Of a stretch of DNA of 64,000 nt, positions 1-11,362 are shown piece by piece; position 1 is the stretch's first letter, and each line of letters starts with the position of its first letter. The DNA comes from Doryteuthis pealeii (taxonomy: Eukaryota; Mollusca; Cephalopoda; Myopsida; Loliginidae), in assembly GCA_023376005.1 (NCBI GenBank), contig CM042157.1, positions 55,881,287 through 55,945,286 on the forward strand, read 5' to 3'. The notes below the pieces were generated by a model. It saw nothing but the letters and a program-made list of their open reading frames with translations. It made no database searches and was not told the origin of the DNA. The translations under genes and the position numbers were made by a program.

Positions 1-1189
1 AAGTGCTTAAAAAGAAATATACCTGGGTGGTCTAAATGCCAGCCAGGGAAAACCTCATTTCATCATTGCTATTGCCTAGCAACAATACAGCCTATCAGAT
101 GTTCCTTTACATCTGAGCTATGGTCAAGTGCATTTGGCTATTATTTGTGCTACTACCTAGAAGTATTTACAAGGGTTGTTTAAAAAAAAAATGTCCTAAG
201 CCTTAAACAGATACTTTATGACTGCTTAGGCCTCTTTTTGTTCATTTGTAAGATTTGTTGCAAACATCTCTCATTTGTCTGGGCCTCACCCACAAATAAA
301 TTAGGATAGAAACCTGCATTTGTTTTTCTACTTTTATAAGAAGTGGCTCAGAACTTTTTGAATGATCCTTGTATACTTACGTGTCCTGAATTCTGGTTAG
401 AGAATTCCAATTAATTGTATTATAACATTTAAAAAAAACAACTTTTTGATTGATAAAATATGACTATTATCAAAACCAGATAGTTATTGCTTTATGTAAG
501 ACTATTCTATGAGTTTATAAAGTGAATTAAACTGTGTTTATGTATCGAGTTATTTTAATTATATTGATGTAAACATTTATGAAATTCAACTAGCTATTTA
601 TATATTGTTGGGTATTATTGTTCATTTTCTTAGCTGTTTTTCTATTAATCTTATAATATATAACCTATTGAAAATATATTTTTGTATTAAAATATTATCA
701 AATGTTTTAATTGCAAATGCAACTATATTGTTTCTTATAATCTTTGTCTATCAACAAGCTTTTTATCATATAGCATATCTCAAATTTATTATCAAGTATT
801 AATAATTTTTCTTCTTTTTTTTTCAAAGGATTTCTTTAAGCTTTGATATTATCCAAGTGCATAATACAAGTATAGTTTAACTAAGAAAGCCAAAATCTAA
901 AGATTGTGTCTATACTTTGAAGTCATTTCTTTCTCTCTATCACAAGTTAATATGAAGGAGTTTAACCTATGGAATTGATCTTTTTCTTGTTTCAATTATC
1001 TGATCATTCAAGCTACCAGTTTGTTCAGATTCTTTGTGTTAAAATCTTATGAATAAAACTTCATAGAACTATCCTTTCTGATAATGTATCACAAACTTGG
1101 CAGTCTCTAATTTTTCATATGTGATAAAAATCAAATTTCAGGGAAACAAATTAATTCTAAAACTACAATCTAGTTTATGGAAGTGTAAC
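1..1189. other. AT-rich sequence, no recognised feature
   Basis: I see no exon-like block, SINE head or transposase remnant here. Short open frames, such as the one at 605-802, are AT-driven, with Ile/Phe/Leu/Tyr-rich low-complexity translations. Confidence 0.5.
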
Positions 1190-1612
1190 ATTATTATCAT
1201 AGGAAATGAACACAGTAAATAGAGTTCAAATTCTGGACAAGGTGGTTTACAGTTCATATAGGGCTAATACCATTGAGAAAGGTAAGTATTTATCCATCCA
1301 GATCACCAAGAATAGGATGTGACACAAGGTTGCAAGTATGGGTCATCCAGCAAGACTTGAACTTGCTTTTTTTTAGTAATGGATCTGCAAGACTAGCTTG
1401 TTAACCATTACACAATGATGGAATGTCTTACCTTTGGGAAAGGTATGTATCCAACTATTCTCTTTCCAGCTATGGATAAATAGTATGGCACATTGGATTC
1501 TTTGGTTTTGGTATGGCAACTGGTCAAGAGAATGAAAACTCAAAATTTAAACCTCTGCTTAAAAATTGACCTTGTATGCATCCTGTTTGTGTTGAAAGAT
1601 TGGGTATATACG
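1190..1612 (+). repeat. Family A tRNA-headed SINE, split by a family C SINE
   Basis: The left part (1190-1284) holds a degraded tRNA-like head with a B-box-like GAGTTCAAATTC and the start of the body. The right part (1430-1612) resumes with GGGAAAGGTATG, the TATGGATAAATAGTA block, and the tail around GACCTTGTATGCATCCTG. The order matches uninterrupted family A copies at 34970-35265 and 16650-16865. The middle is an antisense family C element. Confidence 0.8.
1285..1429 (-). repeat. Family C tRNA-derived SINE inserted in family A
   Basis: Read on the minus strand it has the order seen in the sense copy at 37803-37945: TGTAATGGTTAACAAGCTAG, a long variable-arm-like segment, a CAAGTTCAAGTC B-box-like stretch, then GACCTTGTGTCACATCCT and a GGATAAATAC end. 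The flanks CATTGAGAAAGGTA and CTTTGGGAAAGGTA look like a diverged target-site duplication. The long variable region suggests a Leu- or Ser-type tRNA ancestor; this is inferred. Confidence 0.75.
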
Positions 1613-2122
1613 TACAATCTAGTTTAGTGGGGGGGGGGAGAAAAGAGAGGCACATAATGATTCATACCCTTTTCTACTCACTTTGGTTTATAGAGCAAAT
1701 CTTATATCTCATATAATTAATAACCTTCAGAAAGGTATGACCCCTCCATCTCTCCTGCTATGGGTTAAATAGTACAAGTACTATTCTTCAGGGACAGAGA
1801 TAGTACTTTGTATTCTTGCCATTCTTGTACTCTATATTTTTCTCTTTTTCTTAATACCCTCTTCCTCTATCATCTCTTCTTTTTAAATGAATAAAAGCTA
1901 TAAAATTTTAAGGTTTTCACAACCTGCTTTTTATGTTCATCTCTGTTTATTTGTGTCTCCACATCTCAATATCAAGATTAATATCACCCAAAAACTTTAT
2001 TAAACAAGACCATACAAACAAAACAATGCAATTCCCAAGGATCAGCCAAAACCCCAAATAGATCCTCTAGTATAGAAAGGATCGATATTGAAACTAACAA
2101 CATAATTGCAAACCTCAATTTA

Positions 2123-2124
<2 letters not shown>
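1613..2124. other. AT-rich sequence, no recognised feature
   Basis: Contains a poly-G run near 1629-1637 and pyrimidine-rich stretches near 1830-1885. A block near 1725-1800 (GAAAGGTATGACCCC, TATGGGTTAAATAGTAC, ACTATTCTTC) resembles the body of family E SINEs, so it may be a truncated E copy. Confidence 0.45.

Positions 2125-2169
<45 letters not shown>
2125..2169. repeat. (TA)n microsatellite
   Basis: About 45 nt of alternating TA. It produces a spurious Tyr-Ile repeat open frame on the minus strand. Confidence 0.95.
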
Positions 2170-2174
<5 letters not shown>

Positions 2175-2316
2175 CAAGACCACCTACAAAGCATATGCCT
2201 GTGAACCAAAATTTGTCTACTACATTTGTCTCACACTGTAACAATTCATTTAAAAGCAAAAATATTTACCCAAAAATTATTCTCTTAAAAATCATATATA
2301 AGAAAAATTTGTCACT

Positions 2317-2366
2317 AAATAATCCACAAGGGTTGATATGCCATTAAACACCAACCAACCAATTAT
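2317..2366 (+). repeat. Isolated SINE 3' tail (B/D/E tail type)
   Basis: Carries ATAATCCACAAGGGTTGATA then TGCCATTAAACACC and CCAACCAACC, the same terminus found on families D and E. No recognisable head lies upstream, so it is a 5'-truncated copy or a fragment of the partner LINE. Confidence 0.65.
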
Positions 2367-2876
2367 TTTCTTTGAGATTCTTCTTTTTTTTTTTTATGTA
2401 TTCAGCTTTTTCCATTATTGCAAATTTACGGAAATGAATGGTAAAAAATAAATCAACCCTAAAATCTGAATATTTCATATGATAGCAACATATTTGCTTG
2501 TCAGATTTCTGCTTGATGAATTCATTAAATCCACAAAATTGAGATGAGATTAATTTTTGGTTGTAGAAGAAGGTCACAAATTTCTAGAATTAATATTGTC
2601 TTGATTAATGTCAGATTTTTGATTCCTTGATAATTGCAAAAGTGACTCCCTTTTACACCTGTTGCTGTCAGTGATTGGAAGAGATCAAGAAATAATTATC
2701 ACAACAGGAAACTGATTGGAACATTGGAGATGCAGATAATTGAAATATTAAAGATCTTTAAATATTTGTGAGTAAGGTGAAAGATATATCCACAACTGAT
2801 GATTGGAAACATGAAATTTTTGCAAATAATGGAGTATAATGTGTTGATAATAATAATTATGTTTCCTTATCCATGC
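2367..2876. other. AT-rich sequence, no recognised feature
   Basis: Poly-T near 2384-2395 and short AT-biased open frames on the minus strand. No repeat family or splice-flanked block seen. Confidence 0.45.
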
Positions 2877-3262
2877 TAGGGGAGGTGTCCCCATGACATA
2901 GTGGCTAATGAGCTGGACTGCGATATTGTTGTAGGTATTTATCCATCACATTTGCCATGGGTAGGATGTGACACAAGGTCACAAATATTGGGCATCCAGT
3001 GAGGATCAAATTCGCTTTTCAATATTAATGGATCTGCAAGACTAGCTTGCTAACGATGGGATATCCCTTGCAACATTGTAGTAAGAGAGTTTGGACTCTG
3101 GCATGCTGTTATGTTCATTTTTGGACTAATACCCATGGTAAATGTGTGAAACTCCTCATCCTCCTATGGGTTAAATAGTACCACTGCTGTTCTTCTACAA
3201 GGATAGCTTTGGCATGAAGGTTGATATGCCATTAAAAAAAAGAAACCAAACTAATCACCAAA
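2877..3262 (+). repeat. Family E tRNA-headed SINE, split by family C
   Basis: The left arm has the head CATAGTGGCTAATGAGCTGG. After an antisense family C element it resumes at about 3069 with GTAAGAGAGTTTGGACTC, GGACTAATACCCATGG, CCTATGGGTTAAATAGTACC and TTCTTCTACAAGGATAGC, ending in GTTGATATGCCATTAAA and an AAACCAAAC tail. The uninterrupted copy at 40228-40469 confirms the order. Confidence 0.8.
2934..3068 (-). repeat. Family C SINE inserted in family E
   Basis: Minus-strand reading gives AGCAAGCTAGTCTTGCAGAT, a GGATGCCCAATATTTGTGAC block, and the tail ACCTTGTGTCACATCCTACC. The flanking TGCGATATTGTTGTA and TGCAACATTGTAGTA look like a 15-bp target-site duplication with three differences. Confidence 0.78.
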
Positions 3263-3334
3263 GCCTTTGTTTTTTTCTATCTCTTTTGCATTCATCTGTA
3301 ATTGATCACGTTTCTCTAGAGATAGTCATCTTTC

Positions 3335-3706
3335 TGGCAATGCTTAGGATACTCTGAGGGGTAAGACTCCCCTAAGGGGGTGTGTCCTGAGTATAACACT
3401 AAACTATATCTAATGGTAAGGCTCCAGTTCTAGAGATCTGGGTAGTGTGGACTACATTTTTTTTGCCATTAAGGTCTACTCTGACCCAAAGTGTTAATAC
3501 CTGTAAGGGTCCCATCTATTGGTCAATTAGATCTGTTTAAAAATTATCTATATTCGATAAGACTGAAAAAAAAAACTTTTAAGAAACAACTGCACAAAAA
3601 AATGTAAATTTGAATGTACAATGAAAGTGATTCCCTAACTTATTGGTATAATATAACCACAGATGATTTGACATGCCATTCAAATGCAATCAATCGGTCA
3701 ATCTGA
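3335..3706 (+). repeat. Family B ATCA-tailed repeat, copy 1
   Basis: Near full length. It starts at the GGCAATGCTTAGGATACTCT head, followed by GTGTCCTGAGTATAACACTA, the GGTAAGGCTCCAGTTCTAGA block, GGTCTACTCTGACCCAAAG and GGTCCCATCTATTGGTC, ending in GACATGCCATTCAAATGCAA and TCAATCGGTCAATC. No protein is encoded and no clear tRNA head is visible; 5'-truncated copies elsewhere suggest LINE-style insertion. Confidence 0.85.
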
Positions 3707-4542
3707 AGATCACTAATTAATTCCTCTGTCTCTAATCAGCATCTGCTCCCCCAACAAAAAAGGGGTGTGCTGGATATGACACTAAACTCTTTTACTTTCT
3801 TTCCTAACTCTCTCTATTTTTCTTCACCATTCTCTCTCCCTCCTCCCTCTCTTTTCTTTTCTTTCACTCACACACTCCATCTTTTTTCCTTTCTTTCCTC
3901 ACTCCTACTTCCTCTTGTCATTATAAAATCCTACATTTCAAAGATACTTTGAAATGGTAAAATGTTAATAACTTTATAAAGTCATTGCAGATGATTTCTA
4001 TGTTCAAAAGCCTTGATGTGTCTTCCATCACACTGATTGTCCTTGTAAAGCAGACATTTTCTTTTGATTACATCAAGTTGTTACTGGCAACATTGGTTAT
4101 AACAAGTCAAAATCTCAACAAAATTTGCATAATTGTTTAGAACAGCATGAATGTTAATGTGTTGTTTTGACAGTTGAAACAATCAGAAAAAGTTTTGCAA
4201 AGAGAAAAAATGCAGATGATTATATTTATTAATTAATTCAGAAAATTTAATCCAAAATATAAATGTTAATTTCATTCATTATTTTTTCCTTTTAAAAGTA
4301 ATGTTTATTATCAATCATAATGTATCTTAAAATATTGGTTGAAAACTTTTTCAACTCGTCCTGGAAGTAGTCAGCTTTGCAAGAATCTCTCAAAGTAGAA
4401 CTTAATTTTTCTTCTTTTTTGACCATCTATAAATTTAACTAACCCCTCAGCATAATCAGAAATAAGCAGAATGGAATACAATGTCAATTTTTAAATTTTT
4501 TAACCATGTAAGTTTTTTTCTTAAAAATTGGCCCATGCATCT
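3707..4542. other. AT- and pyrimidine-rich sequence, no recognised feature
   Basis: A TC-rich stretch at about 3800-3920 gives a low-complexity Ser/Phe/Leu open frame. Nothing else is recognised. Confidence 0.45.
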
Positions 4543-4550
4543 ACCTAGAT

Positions 4551-4739
4551 CAGTGGTTCTCAGCCTTTTTCTCCTATGAACTCTTTTGATTCCTATTTTA
4601 CTTTGGTGGACACCCCCATAGTGATTTGATATTTAAAAATACAATTGTATTTTTATAATTAAATACCTTTTTACTTGACTGGACCCAAAAAATGTTATAT
4701 GGTCCCCAGGGGCACATGGTCCCAGGTTGTGAATGACTG
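4551..4739. mobile_element. hAT-type MITE
   Basis: The left end begins CAGTGGTTCTCAGCC and the right end reads CCAGGTTGTGAATGACTG, an imperfect terminal inverted repeat of the hAT (Charlie-like) kind. The 8-bp flanks are ACCTAGAT on the left and ACCTGGAT on the right, a target-site duplication with one change. At about 189 bp it has no coding capacity, so it is a non-autonomous element that needed an hAT transposase in trans. Confidence 0.85.
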
Positions 4740-4819
4740 ACCTGGATATTTGTTTCATCATATAAAACAGTTTCTATCTTTTATCTTTTCTTCTTTTTTT
4801 AATAAGTTGAAAATGTATA

Positions 4820-5165
4820 TTTTTTACATTAGGAAAGAAGTGAACATGGTTTGATCATCATATTCACTGGTTCCATAACCTGGTTTTGGTCATTAGGACA
4901 TTTACTTTCAAGCTTGGTCATAATTTTACTTCATGACAATCCTCAGCCACATATTGCCAGGATGACACACCAAAAAACATTTTGTTCCAAAGGAGAAGTA
5001 GAAACTGTATTTAAAGATTTCTTTGGATCAAAACCTTTAGGGTTTTATATACAGGCATAAATATCCTTGTTAATTGATGGTAGGAATTCATAGATGTTCA
5101 GGGATCATATTTTGATTAAAACCGTTTAAATTCATTAATTCATAAATAAAAGTTTATTCTAAAAT
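4820..5165 (+). pseudogene. Mariner transposase remnant, C-terminal part
   Basis: The frame opening at 4851 contains LLHDNPQPHIARMT, the HDNARPH signature around the second catalytic aspartate of mariner transposases. It then jumps to EVETVFKDFFGSKPLGFY, which corresponds to the extreme C-terminal region of the family (the segment ending in FY and continuing GI..LVNRW). The usual stretch between them, with the YSPDL and third catalytic Asp region, is missing, so the copy carries an internal deletion. A stop follows the FYIQA residues, and degenerate codons continue with an ILVN..W and a GSYFD-like motif. The N-terminal HTH region and first catalytic Asp are absent. Dead relic; terminal inverted repeats were not located. 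Confidence 0.8.
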
Positions 5166-5890
5166 CAGATGTTATTTTCCATACAAGGTCAATTTATTAA
5201 GCAACATTTTACAGGTTTGAAATCTTTACATCTTTCTAAAATATGTCTATGACGTCAAAAATGTTTGTACCTAAATCAAAACAATATAGAGAATCACCCT
5301 CAGCTCAAAAGTTTAACTGGCTCCTCCAAAAAACATTCCTTGCCTAAGAAACAAGTGAAATTACTCCCCTGTGCCAGTGGTAACTAGATGGTATTTTTGG
5401 TTTGATGTGGCCAAATATCATTTATCTTTTGTACAATTTTATGAAGGATACTTTAAGCAAGAAAAGAGCCATGGCCTTAAAGTAGATAGGATTCTGGATT
5501 TAGTAGATGATGGTTGATAACATCCTTATTCTGCATTTTATAAATGAGAACTGCACCCATTTAATAACAGTTTTGGCAAGCTTAGAAGAAATCTAAGCCT
5601 CTGCTTGTATATGTTGTTTATAACATGATAGAGGATGTAAATGGAGGCTTTGATTAACAGTTCTACCTCAAAGATAATTATGCACTGCAATATTTCATTG
5701 TTTTATTGTCTAGTCATGTTACATTTCTATTTTTACATATTTATTTTTGAACTTGGATTTTAACATTTAAAAAAATAATTGTAGGTATTTGCTATTTCTG
5801 TAAATGCAATCAAACTTTGAATTTTGTTTTTATAATAATTATGGCATATTTTTTGCAATTTTCTCATAAAATGCTATAAAAATGGGAAAA
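5166..5890. other. AT-rich sequence, no recognised feature
   Basis: No repeat family, splice-flanked block or transposase remnant recognised. Confidence 0.4.
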
Positions 5891-5894
5891 AGAC

Positions 5895-6060
5895 ATAATT
5901 ACCAAATGTAGAAATGGAAAAAACGGAATTTACCAAAAGTTGAAATATAATTAAGAAAAATTTGAAATGGAAAATTTGTGTGAAAGGGGGTAAGTGGCCA
6001 TACAGCTGCTTTTTGTGAGATTTCTTTTCTGATTTTTATATAGATGAAAAAAAAAAATGA
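5895..6060 (-). pseudogene. LINE ORF2 C-terminal fragment (family L1), short
   Basis: The minus-strand frame over 5970-6025 reads KAAVWPLTPFHTNFPF, which resembles, one frame off, the KQLYDHLPPI motif of the same LINE seen at 19330-19500. The nucleotide block GTAAGTGGCCATACAGCTGC is almost shared with GTAAGTGGTCATACAGCTGT at 19349. Only a few dozen codons are recognisable; the edges are uncertain. Confidence 0.5.
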
Positions 6061-6656
6061 AGACCACTTTAAAAAAGACAATAGGTAGTATCCTTAACCC
6101 TTTCACTGCATAGGTAAATTTCATGATCATTTTTTAAATGATTTTTAGAAGTCATTGTGGATATATCCACTTCTCGCAATATTAAAGGTTTGTTCAAAGT
6201 TGTGAGGTAAATCCATTTTCCATTTTAAATGGTAATAAATTTTGAGTGAATATATCTGCTTTCCCCAGTAAAAGGGTTAAATAATTTGTTTTTTCATGGT
6301 CAAACTTTTAGATAGCATCTTGTAGATCCCCACTTTAAATTCACAACTTATCAATCGTATGGGCTCTAGTTAGGTTATAGGCAACAGTCTCCTCCATAAA
6401 ATCTCTGATGAATTTCCTTTACTAATCTGTCTCATTTATATGTCATAATTTCCTCTTCAATATGTCAGCTGCTCTTCTTAAGATATTACCAAGAAAACTT
6501 CCCTGTCAAATGATATTTATATGATATGCTCAGTTAAAATTTGTGCTGGCATATTCGTGTCTTTTCCTGATTGAAGTTCAGTTATGTTCTGTTTCCATCT
6601 TGTTCATATTCATCAAATGGAAGACATTTTGAAATATCTCTAACTGCACCTCAACT
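6061..6656. other. AT-rich sequence, no recognised feature
   Basis: Nothing recognised. Confidence 0.4.
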
Positions 6657-7050
6657 TGTTGGCATGGCTTAGAATATGCTGACTGTATCCCCTGCAGAGA
6701 GGTAAGACCTACTCTCCCACCCCATCAAAAAAAAATGTGTCTTGAGTATGACACTAAACAGCATCTGATGGTGAGGCTCCAAATGTTTGGGAGTGTGGAG
6801 TACTCCTTCATTGCTATTACTCCCAGGTTCACTCTGACCTGGAGTGATAGTACCACTTAGGGTAACATCTTTGGGTTAATCAGATCTGTTTGCAAATTAT
6901 TTGTATTAGATAAGAATACCTTATCATATAACTGTGCAAAAAACTCTTAAACTGTACAAAAATGTAAAATTACACAATTCCATAACTTCTGGGAATAAAA
7001 TAACTCCAGGCAGATTGACATGCCATTAAAATCAATCAGTCAATCTAACT
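6657..7050 (+). repeat. Family B repeat, copy 2
   Basis: Near full length and one of the clearer copies. The head is TGGCTTAGAATATGCTGACT with GTATCCCCTGCAGAGAGGTA, then GTGTCTTGAGTATGACACTA, CACTCTGACCTGGAGTGATA, GGGTTAATCAGATCTGTTTG, and the end TTGACATGCCATTAAAATCA with further CAAT units. A family B fragment in the opposite orientation follows at 7265-7412. Confidence 0.87.
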
Positions 7051-7207
7051 GCACCTTCATCTCTTTGCTTCTAATCACTTGGTTGTGAAAGTTAATAAAA
7101 AAGAAAAAGAAAAAAAGGAACATTACGCATGAAGAATCATCTTTCAATCAACATAACAGTGCATTTAGTCATATATTGTAATTTTGAATGCTAAATTTCT
7201 GGAAAGT

Positions 7208-7208
<1 letters not shown>

Positions 7209-7245
<37 letters not shown>
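7209..7245. repeat. Poly-T tract
   Basis: About 37 consecutive T, directly before an antisense family B fragment. Confidence 0.95.
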
Positions 7246-7246
<1 letters not shown>

Positions 7247-7264
7247 TAGAATTAAATGCTCACA

Positions 7265-7412
7265 GTATCCCTATTTAATATTGATCATTTTCAAACAGAT
7301 CTATTTGACCCTTAGATGGGACCCTAACAGGTACTACCATTCCTTAGATCTCCAAAACTAGAGCCTCACCATCAGATACAGTTTAGTGTCATACTTAGGA
7401 CTGTAAGGAATA
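7265..7412 (-). repeat. Family B fragment, antisense
   Basis: Contains AAACAGATCTATTTGACCCT, GATGGGACCCTAACAGGTAC and GCCTCACCATCAGATACAGT, the reverse complement of the family B middle. Both the 3' ATCA tail and the 5' head are missing. Confidence 0.75.
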
Positions 7413-8690
7413 GAGTTAGCGTTTTCTAAGAAATACTGACAGGACTTTGACATCTAAGAACGAATCTCAGCCCTCTTACTTTCACTTTCACTTTGCTGTC
7501 AGTTTGTGTATGTTTTTGGTAAGGAGAGATTAAAAGATCTTAATTGTAACAGTATGGCTACAAAAAACATTTCTATAATGTTACATTGTTTTGCTGGTTA
7601 CTTGATTGTTCACATTTCTTTAAGTTTAATACCTAACAGGTCTCTCTAGTTGTTTGAACAGCAAATTGTCTGTCTAATTATTCACTGATTTTTATGAGAA
7701 ACATGATGAATTGCCTGATGGAGAGGCATCAATAATACTTTTCTTCTTTTTCTCAAACTCATCCCACCCCCACACTAAATTGTTGTTTCATATAGAATCA
7801 TTGATCCAAAGTTTTATTCCAAAAGGAAGCTCTTTACCCCCAGTCCTGCTCGCATGCACATGTGTGTATGTTTGCTCTCTGAATTCTGATCACTGCAGCC
7901 ATTTTCTCATGCCTACTTCTGTCACCTTCAACTCTCTACAGAGCTACCATAGTAATTGGATCATAAAGAAGGAACCATCATCTCTCCCATCCAGTCCAAC
8001 TTACTCCCAGTGCATGCATAGTGTTGAAACTGGCTTCTAATCAATATGGCAACTCTGGCCCACCAAGGCAGAAGATATGTATTTTCAACCACAATAGCTA
8101 CTACTTACATTCAGCTTCTCCTCTGACTCTTCCTCTTCCTACCATCTGTTTTTTCTCTTATCTTTTTCCTTGTGTCCCAACCAATCAACCACAAACCCCC
8201 TTCACACACTTAAGTCTCATTTCCAAAATTTACCCATTTTTCTTTTGCTGCCACTTGATATATTACAATCCGGCTATTAAAAAGAAAAACTTTCTTTCTT
8301 TCTGCACTTTCACATGTTACACATTCTCCAAGATGTCACCCTCTAATTGGGAAATAATACAACACACAAAGTTATATGAAATTATACAGTTTCTTTTTCT
8401 TGTTATCTTAAGTAAACAAACTTTTTTCCAAAACTCTGCTTTTGTTTCCTTTTGATATCTTAATAATCATTTTCATCTACTTTTTCATTTTGCAAATTAA
8501 TCCACTCATTTTGCTCTATAAACTTTCTTTTTAATGCCATGTTTATTTTCTTTTCTTTACATCCTATTCTTCTTTAGCCATCAAAGCATATTCATATCTA
8601 AGATTTTTCCATTCAACTATAAAGTTACAAAGTTATCTTTTTTATATTGAATTCTAAAATATTCATAAACTCTATTGTATTTCACACCAT
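7413..8690. other. Pyrimidine-biased AT-rich sequence, no gene recognised
   Basis: Open frames at 7711-8040 and 8021-8455 (+) have Ser/Phe/Thr/Pro-rich translations of TC-biased DNA. They lack recognisable domains, splice context or initiation context, so I do not call them genes. Confidence 0.45.
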
Positions 8691-8694
8691 AGTG

Positions 8695-9160
8695 GCAGGG
8701 ATTATAATACATTAACTGTATACCCTGCTGCAGAGGGGTAAGTCCTCTATAAAAGGATGTTCTAGGTATAATACTAAACTGCATTTGATGGTGAGGCTTC
8801 AGTTCTGGAGCTCTGGGGAGTGTGGAGTACCCCTTTATTGTCATTACTCCAAGCTCCACTTTGACAAAGTATCTGTTAGGGTCCCATCTATGGGTCAAAC
8901 AGAACTCTTCAATCATTTACTCAGGATTATTATTATTAGTTATTTGAAACCATACAATACTGTGCAAATTATTTGTATTAGATAACAATATTTGATATCA
9001 CATAACAGTATGCAACAAAAAACTTTTAGAAATCTCTTAAGAAACAACTACACAAAAAATGTAAATATGAATGTACGATGAATGGGATTCTCTAACCTCT
9101 AGGGATAAAACAACCCGACATGAGTTGACATGCTATTAAATCAATCAATCAATCAATTTT
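8695..9160 (+). repeat. Family B repeat, copy 3
   Basis: Near full length, longer than copy 2 through an extra internal stretch around 8930-8990 (TTATTATTATTAGTTATTTG, AACCATACAATACTGTGCAA). It ends GAGTTGACATGCTATTAAAT followed by four ATCA-phase units. The 99-codon minus-strand frame inside (8617-8916) is an artefact of the repeat. Confidence 0.85.
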
Positions 9161-9985
9161 ATTTTATTGGTAAAAATAAATGTCCTTTCAGCATCTTTAC
9201 CTTAGCACAGCAAAGATTCATGTGAAGGTTTTTTTGTGCTGAAACCTTTTAAAAAATATCTATTATTTAACTATGGATAGATTTTACCCACTTACTGCTC
9301 ACTGAATTCAGTCTGTTCATATATTTACATTTATTAAATATACAATATTCACTTTCATATAGATTTCTGTTATAACATATGAATATGCCAGATCCAAACT
9401 GACTAAGTCTATTTTACCCAAGAATGTACAAAAGTATTTTGTATACATACATACATACATACATGCATACAGGAAGAAAAAATATATATAGTGTAATAAT
9501 AGTAAATGTTCAATAAGTATCATTGGCAATATAGGAAGTACCTTTATTACTAACAGAACCTGACAATATATACTTCACAGATCAAATACACCTGATATAG
9601 ATATGTGTTGTGTGCACTCTTTGACAAAGTTCAGATAATTACAAAGTATGATTTATAAGAGAATTTTTGTTCTTGCTTTTATTTTTGAGGAGCGTTTGTT
9701 CTGTGCCTTCCAGTAATATTATTACAATATCATTTCTTTGAAGATAGTAAGCAATAATTTATAAAACACATGAGTGGAGATATTTATTAAAGAAATCATA
9801 TTCAAAAAGTATAATGTGCTATTCTAAGGCCAAAATAATTTTTATATTTTTTCCTTTAGTCATTCGGTATAGAAAGGAATGAAAATGGGTTTATAGCTAA
9901 CTTTGGCTTTTTCTTCTTTTTTTCATCTTTGACTCAACAGAGAAAGCAAAGACTTATTTCTTAAAGAACTGTCTACCCTATCAGC
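9161..9985. other. AT-rich sequence with a (CATA)n tract
   Basis: A CATA tetranucleotide tract lies near 9445-9470. Nothing else recognised. Confidence 0.5.
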
Positions 9986-9988
9986 AGT

Positions 9989-10381
9989 GTTTAGAATACA
10001 CAGACTGTATCCCCTTCAGATAGATAAGACCCTCATAGACACTCACATACATAAATGGGTATCCTAGGTGTGACACTAAACTGCATCTGATGATGAGATT
10101 CCAATTCTTGATATCTAGGGAGTGTGGAGTACTCCTTCATTGCTATTACTACCAAATCCACTCTGACTCAGAGTGGTAATACCTGTTAGGGTCCAATCTA
10201 TGGGTAAAATAGATATGTTTAAAAATTACTCATATTTGTGTGCCAAAAAAACACAAAAAAACACTTCAGAATCAACTATACAATATAAATATAAATTTAC
10301 AAGGAATTTAATTCCCTAACTTTTTGGCATAAAAATAACCCTAGACAGGTTGACATGCTGTTAAAATCAATCAATCAATCA
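9989..10381 (+). repeat. Family B repeat, copy 4
   Basis: The head is TTTAGAATACACAGACTGTA, then GTATCCTAGGTGTGACACTA, GAGTGTGGAGTACTCCTTCA and TTAGGGTCCAATCTATGGG, with a GTTGACATGCTGTTAAAATC end and CAAT repeats. Confidence 0.85.
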
Positions 10382-11316
10382 GATGAATTTATGCTGGTGT
10401 ATCTATATTCAATATATATTACAAATTCAATATGCATGTGTACAGTCTTGTTCCCTGTATACATTGCAATGCGCACAGGAGGCAACTCGAAGCAATATTA
10501 AAAAAATATTAGTAAAATAAGAAAAAGGAAACAAGATAGGATGCAAAGAAAGAAAAAACCAAAAGGAAAGACAGGCTTAACTGCCTATTTTATCCCTTAT
10601 GCAATAAAGTATGGTAAAAAAAATAATAGAAAATCATACAGGTACTTTTTTTTAACTATTGTCCACATATGCATGTAGATAACGTGTGTTTTTTTAATGA
10701 TCAATATTTTTAGGGAAGTGTGTTTTTCTTGCACAATGGTTTTCCATGATCATTATTCATCATGCTTAGACATTATTTAAAGAAATAAATTTATTATAAC
10801 AGGGAGTCTCTTTCTATATTTTGCTGTATAACTATATGTGTAGACAGACATAGATATATAGATATAGTGGCTATTAAGAGTAAACTGCATGAAAGGCATC
10901 TGATTGAAAATGACATATACCTAAAACACCTCTATATTATATTAAATATTTATGTGTGTATATATATATGGCTTCAATAATAGTTTTGTTTAGACATGTC
11001 TTTGTATGGATTTTAATATATATATATATATATATATAATTTATGATGTCTTTTAACTCTTGCTTGTTTTGCCAAACCTGTCACAGTTAAAAAAATATTT
11101 TTAAAAATAACTTATATCTCATTTCTGTAATTATTTTTATTGAGACACAATCTTAGATACCCAGCATCACAGATACCTTTTTTTTTCTTTTTTTTTTTTT
11201 TGATAAATTGAACATTTGTTTTTTGAACATTAAAAGTATTCTTTGAATGTTGCCCCCACTTGAATTCAGTTGAAAGCCATTGACATGTTATTTTTAGCAC
11301 AAAGAGAGAGAGAGAG

Positions 11317-11362
<46 letters not shown>

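Noticed and set aside
7711..8455. Two overlapping plus-strand frames of 109 and 144 codons
   Set aside because: Pyrimidine-rich DNA yields Ser/Phe/Thr/Pro-rich low-complexity peptides. No domain, no splice sites and no promoter signals.
8617..8916. 99-codon minus-strand frame
   Set aside because: It lies inside a family B repeat, and other copies do not preserve it.
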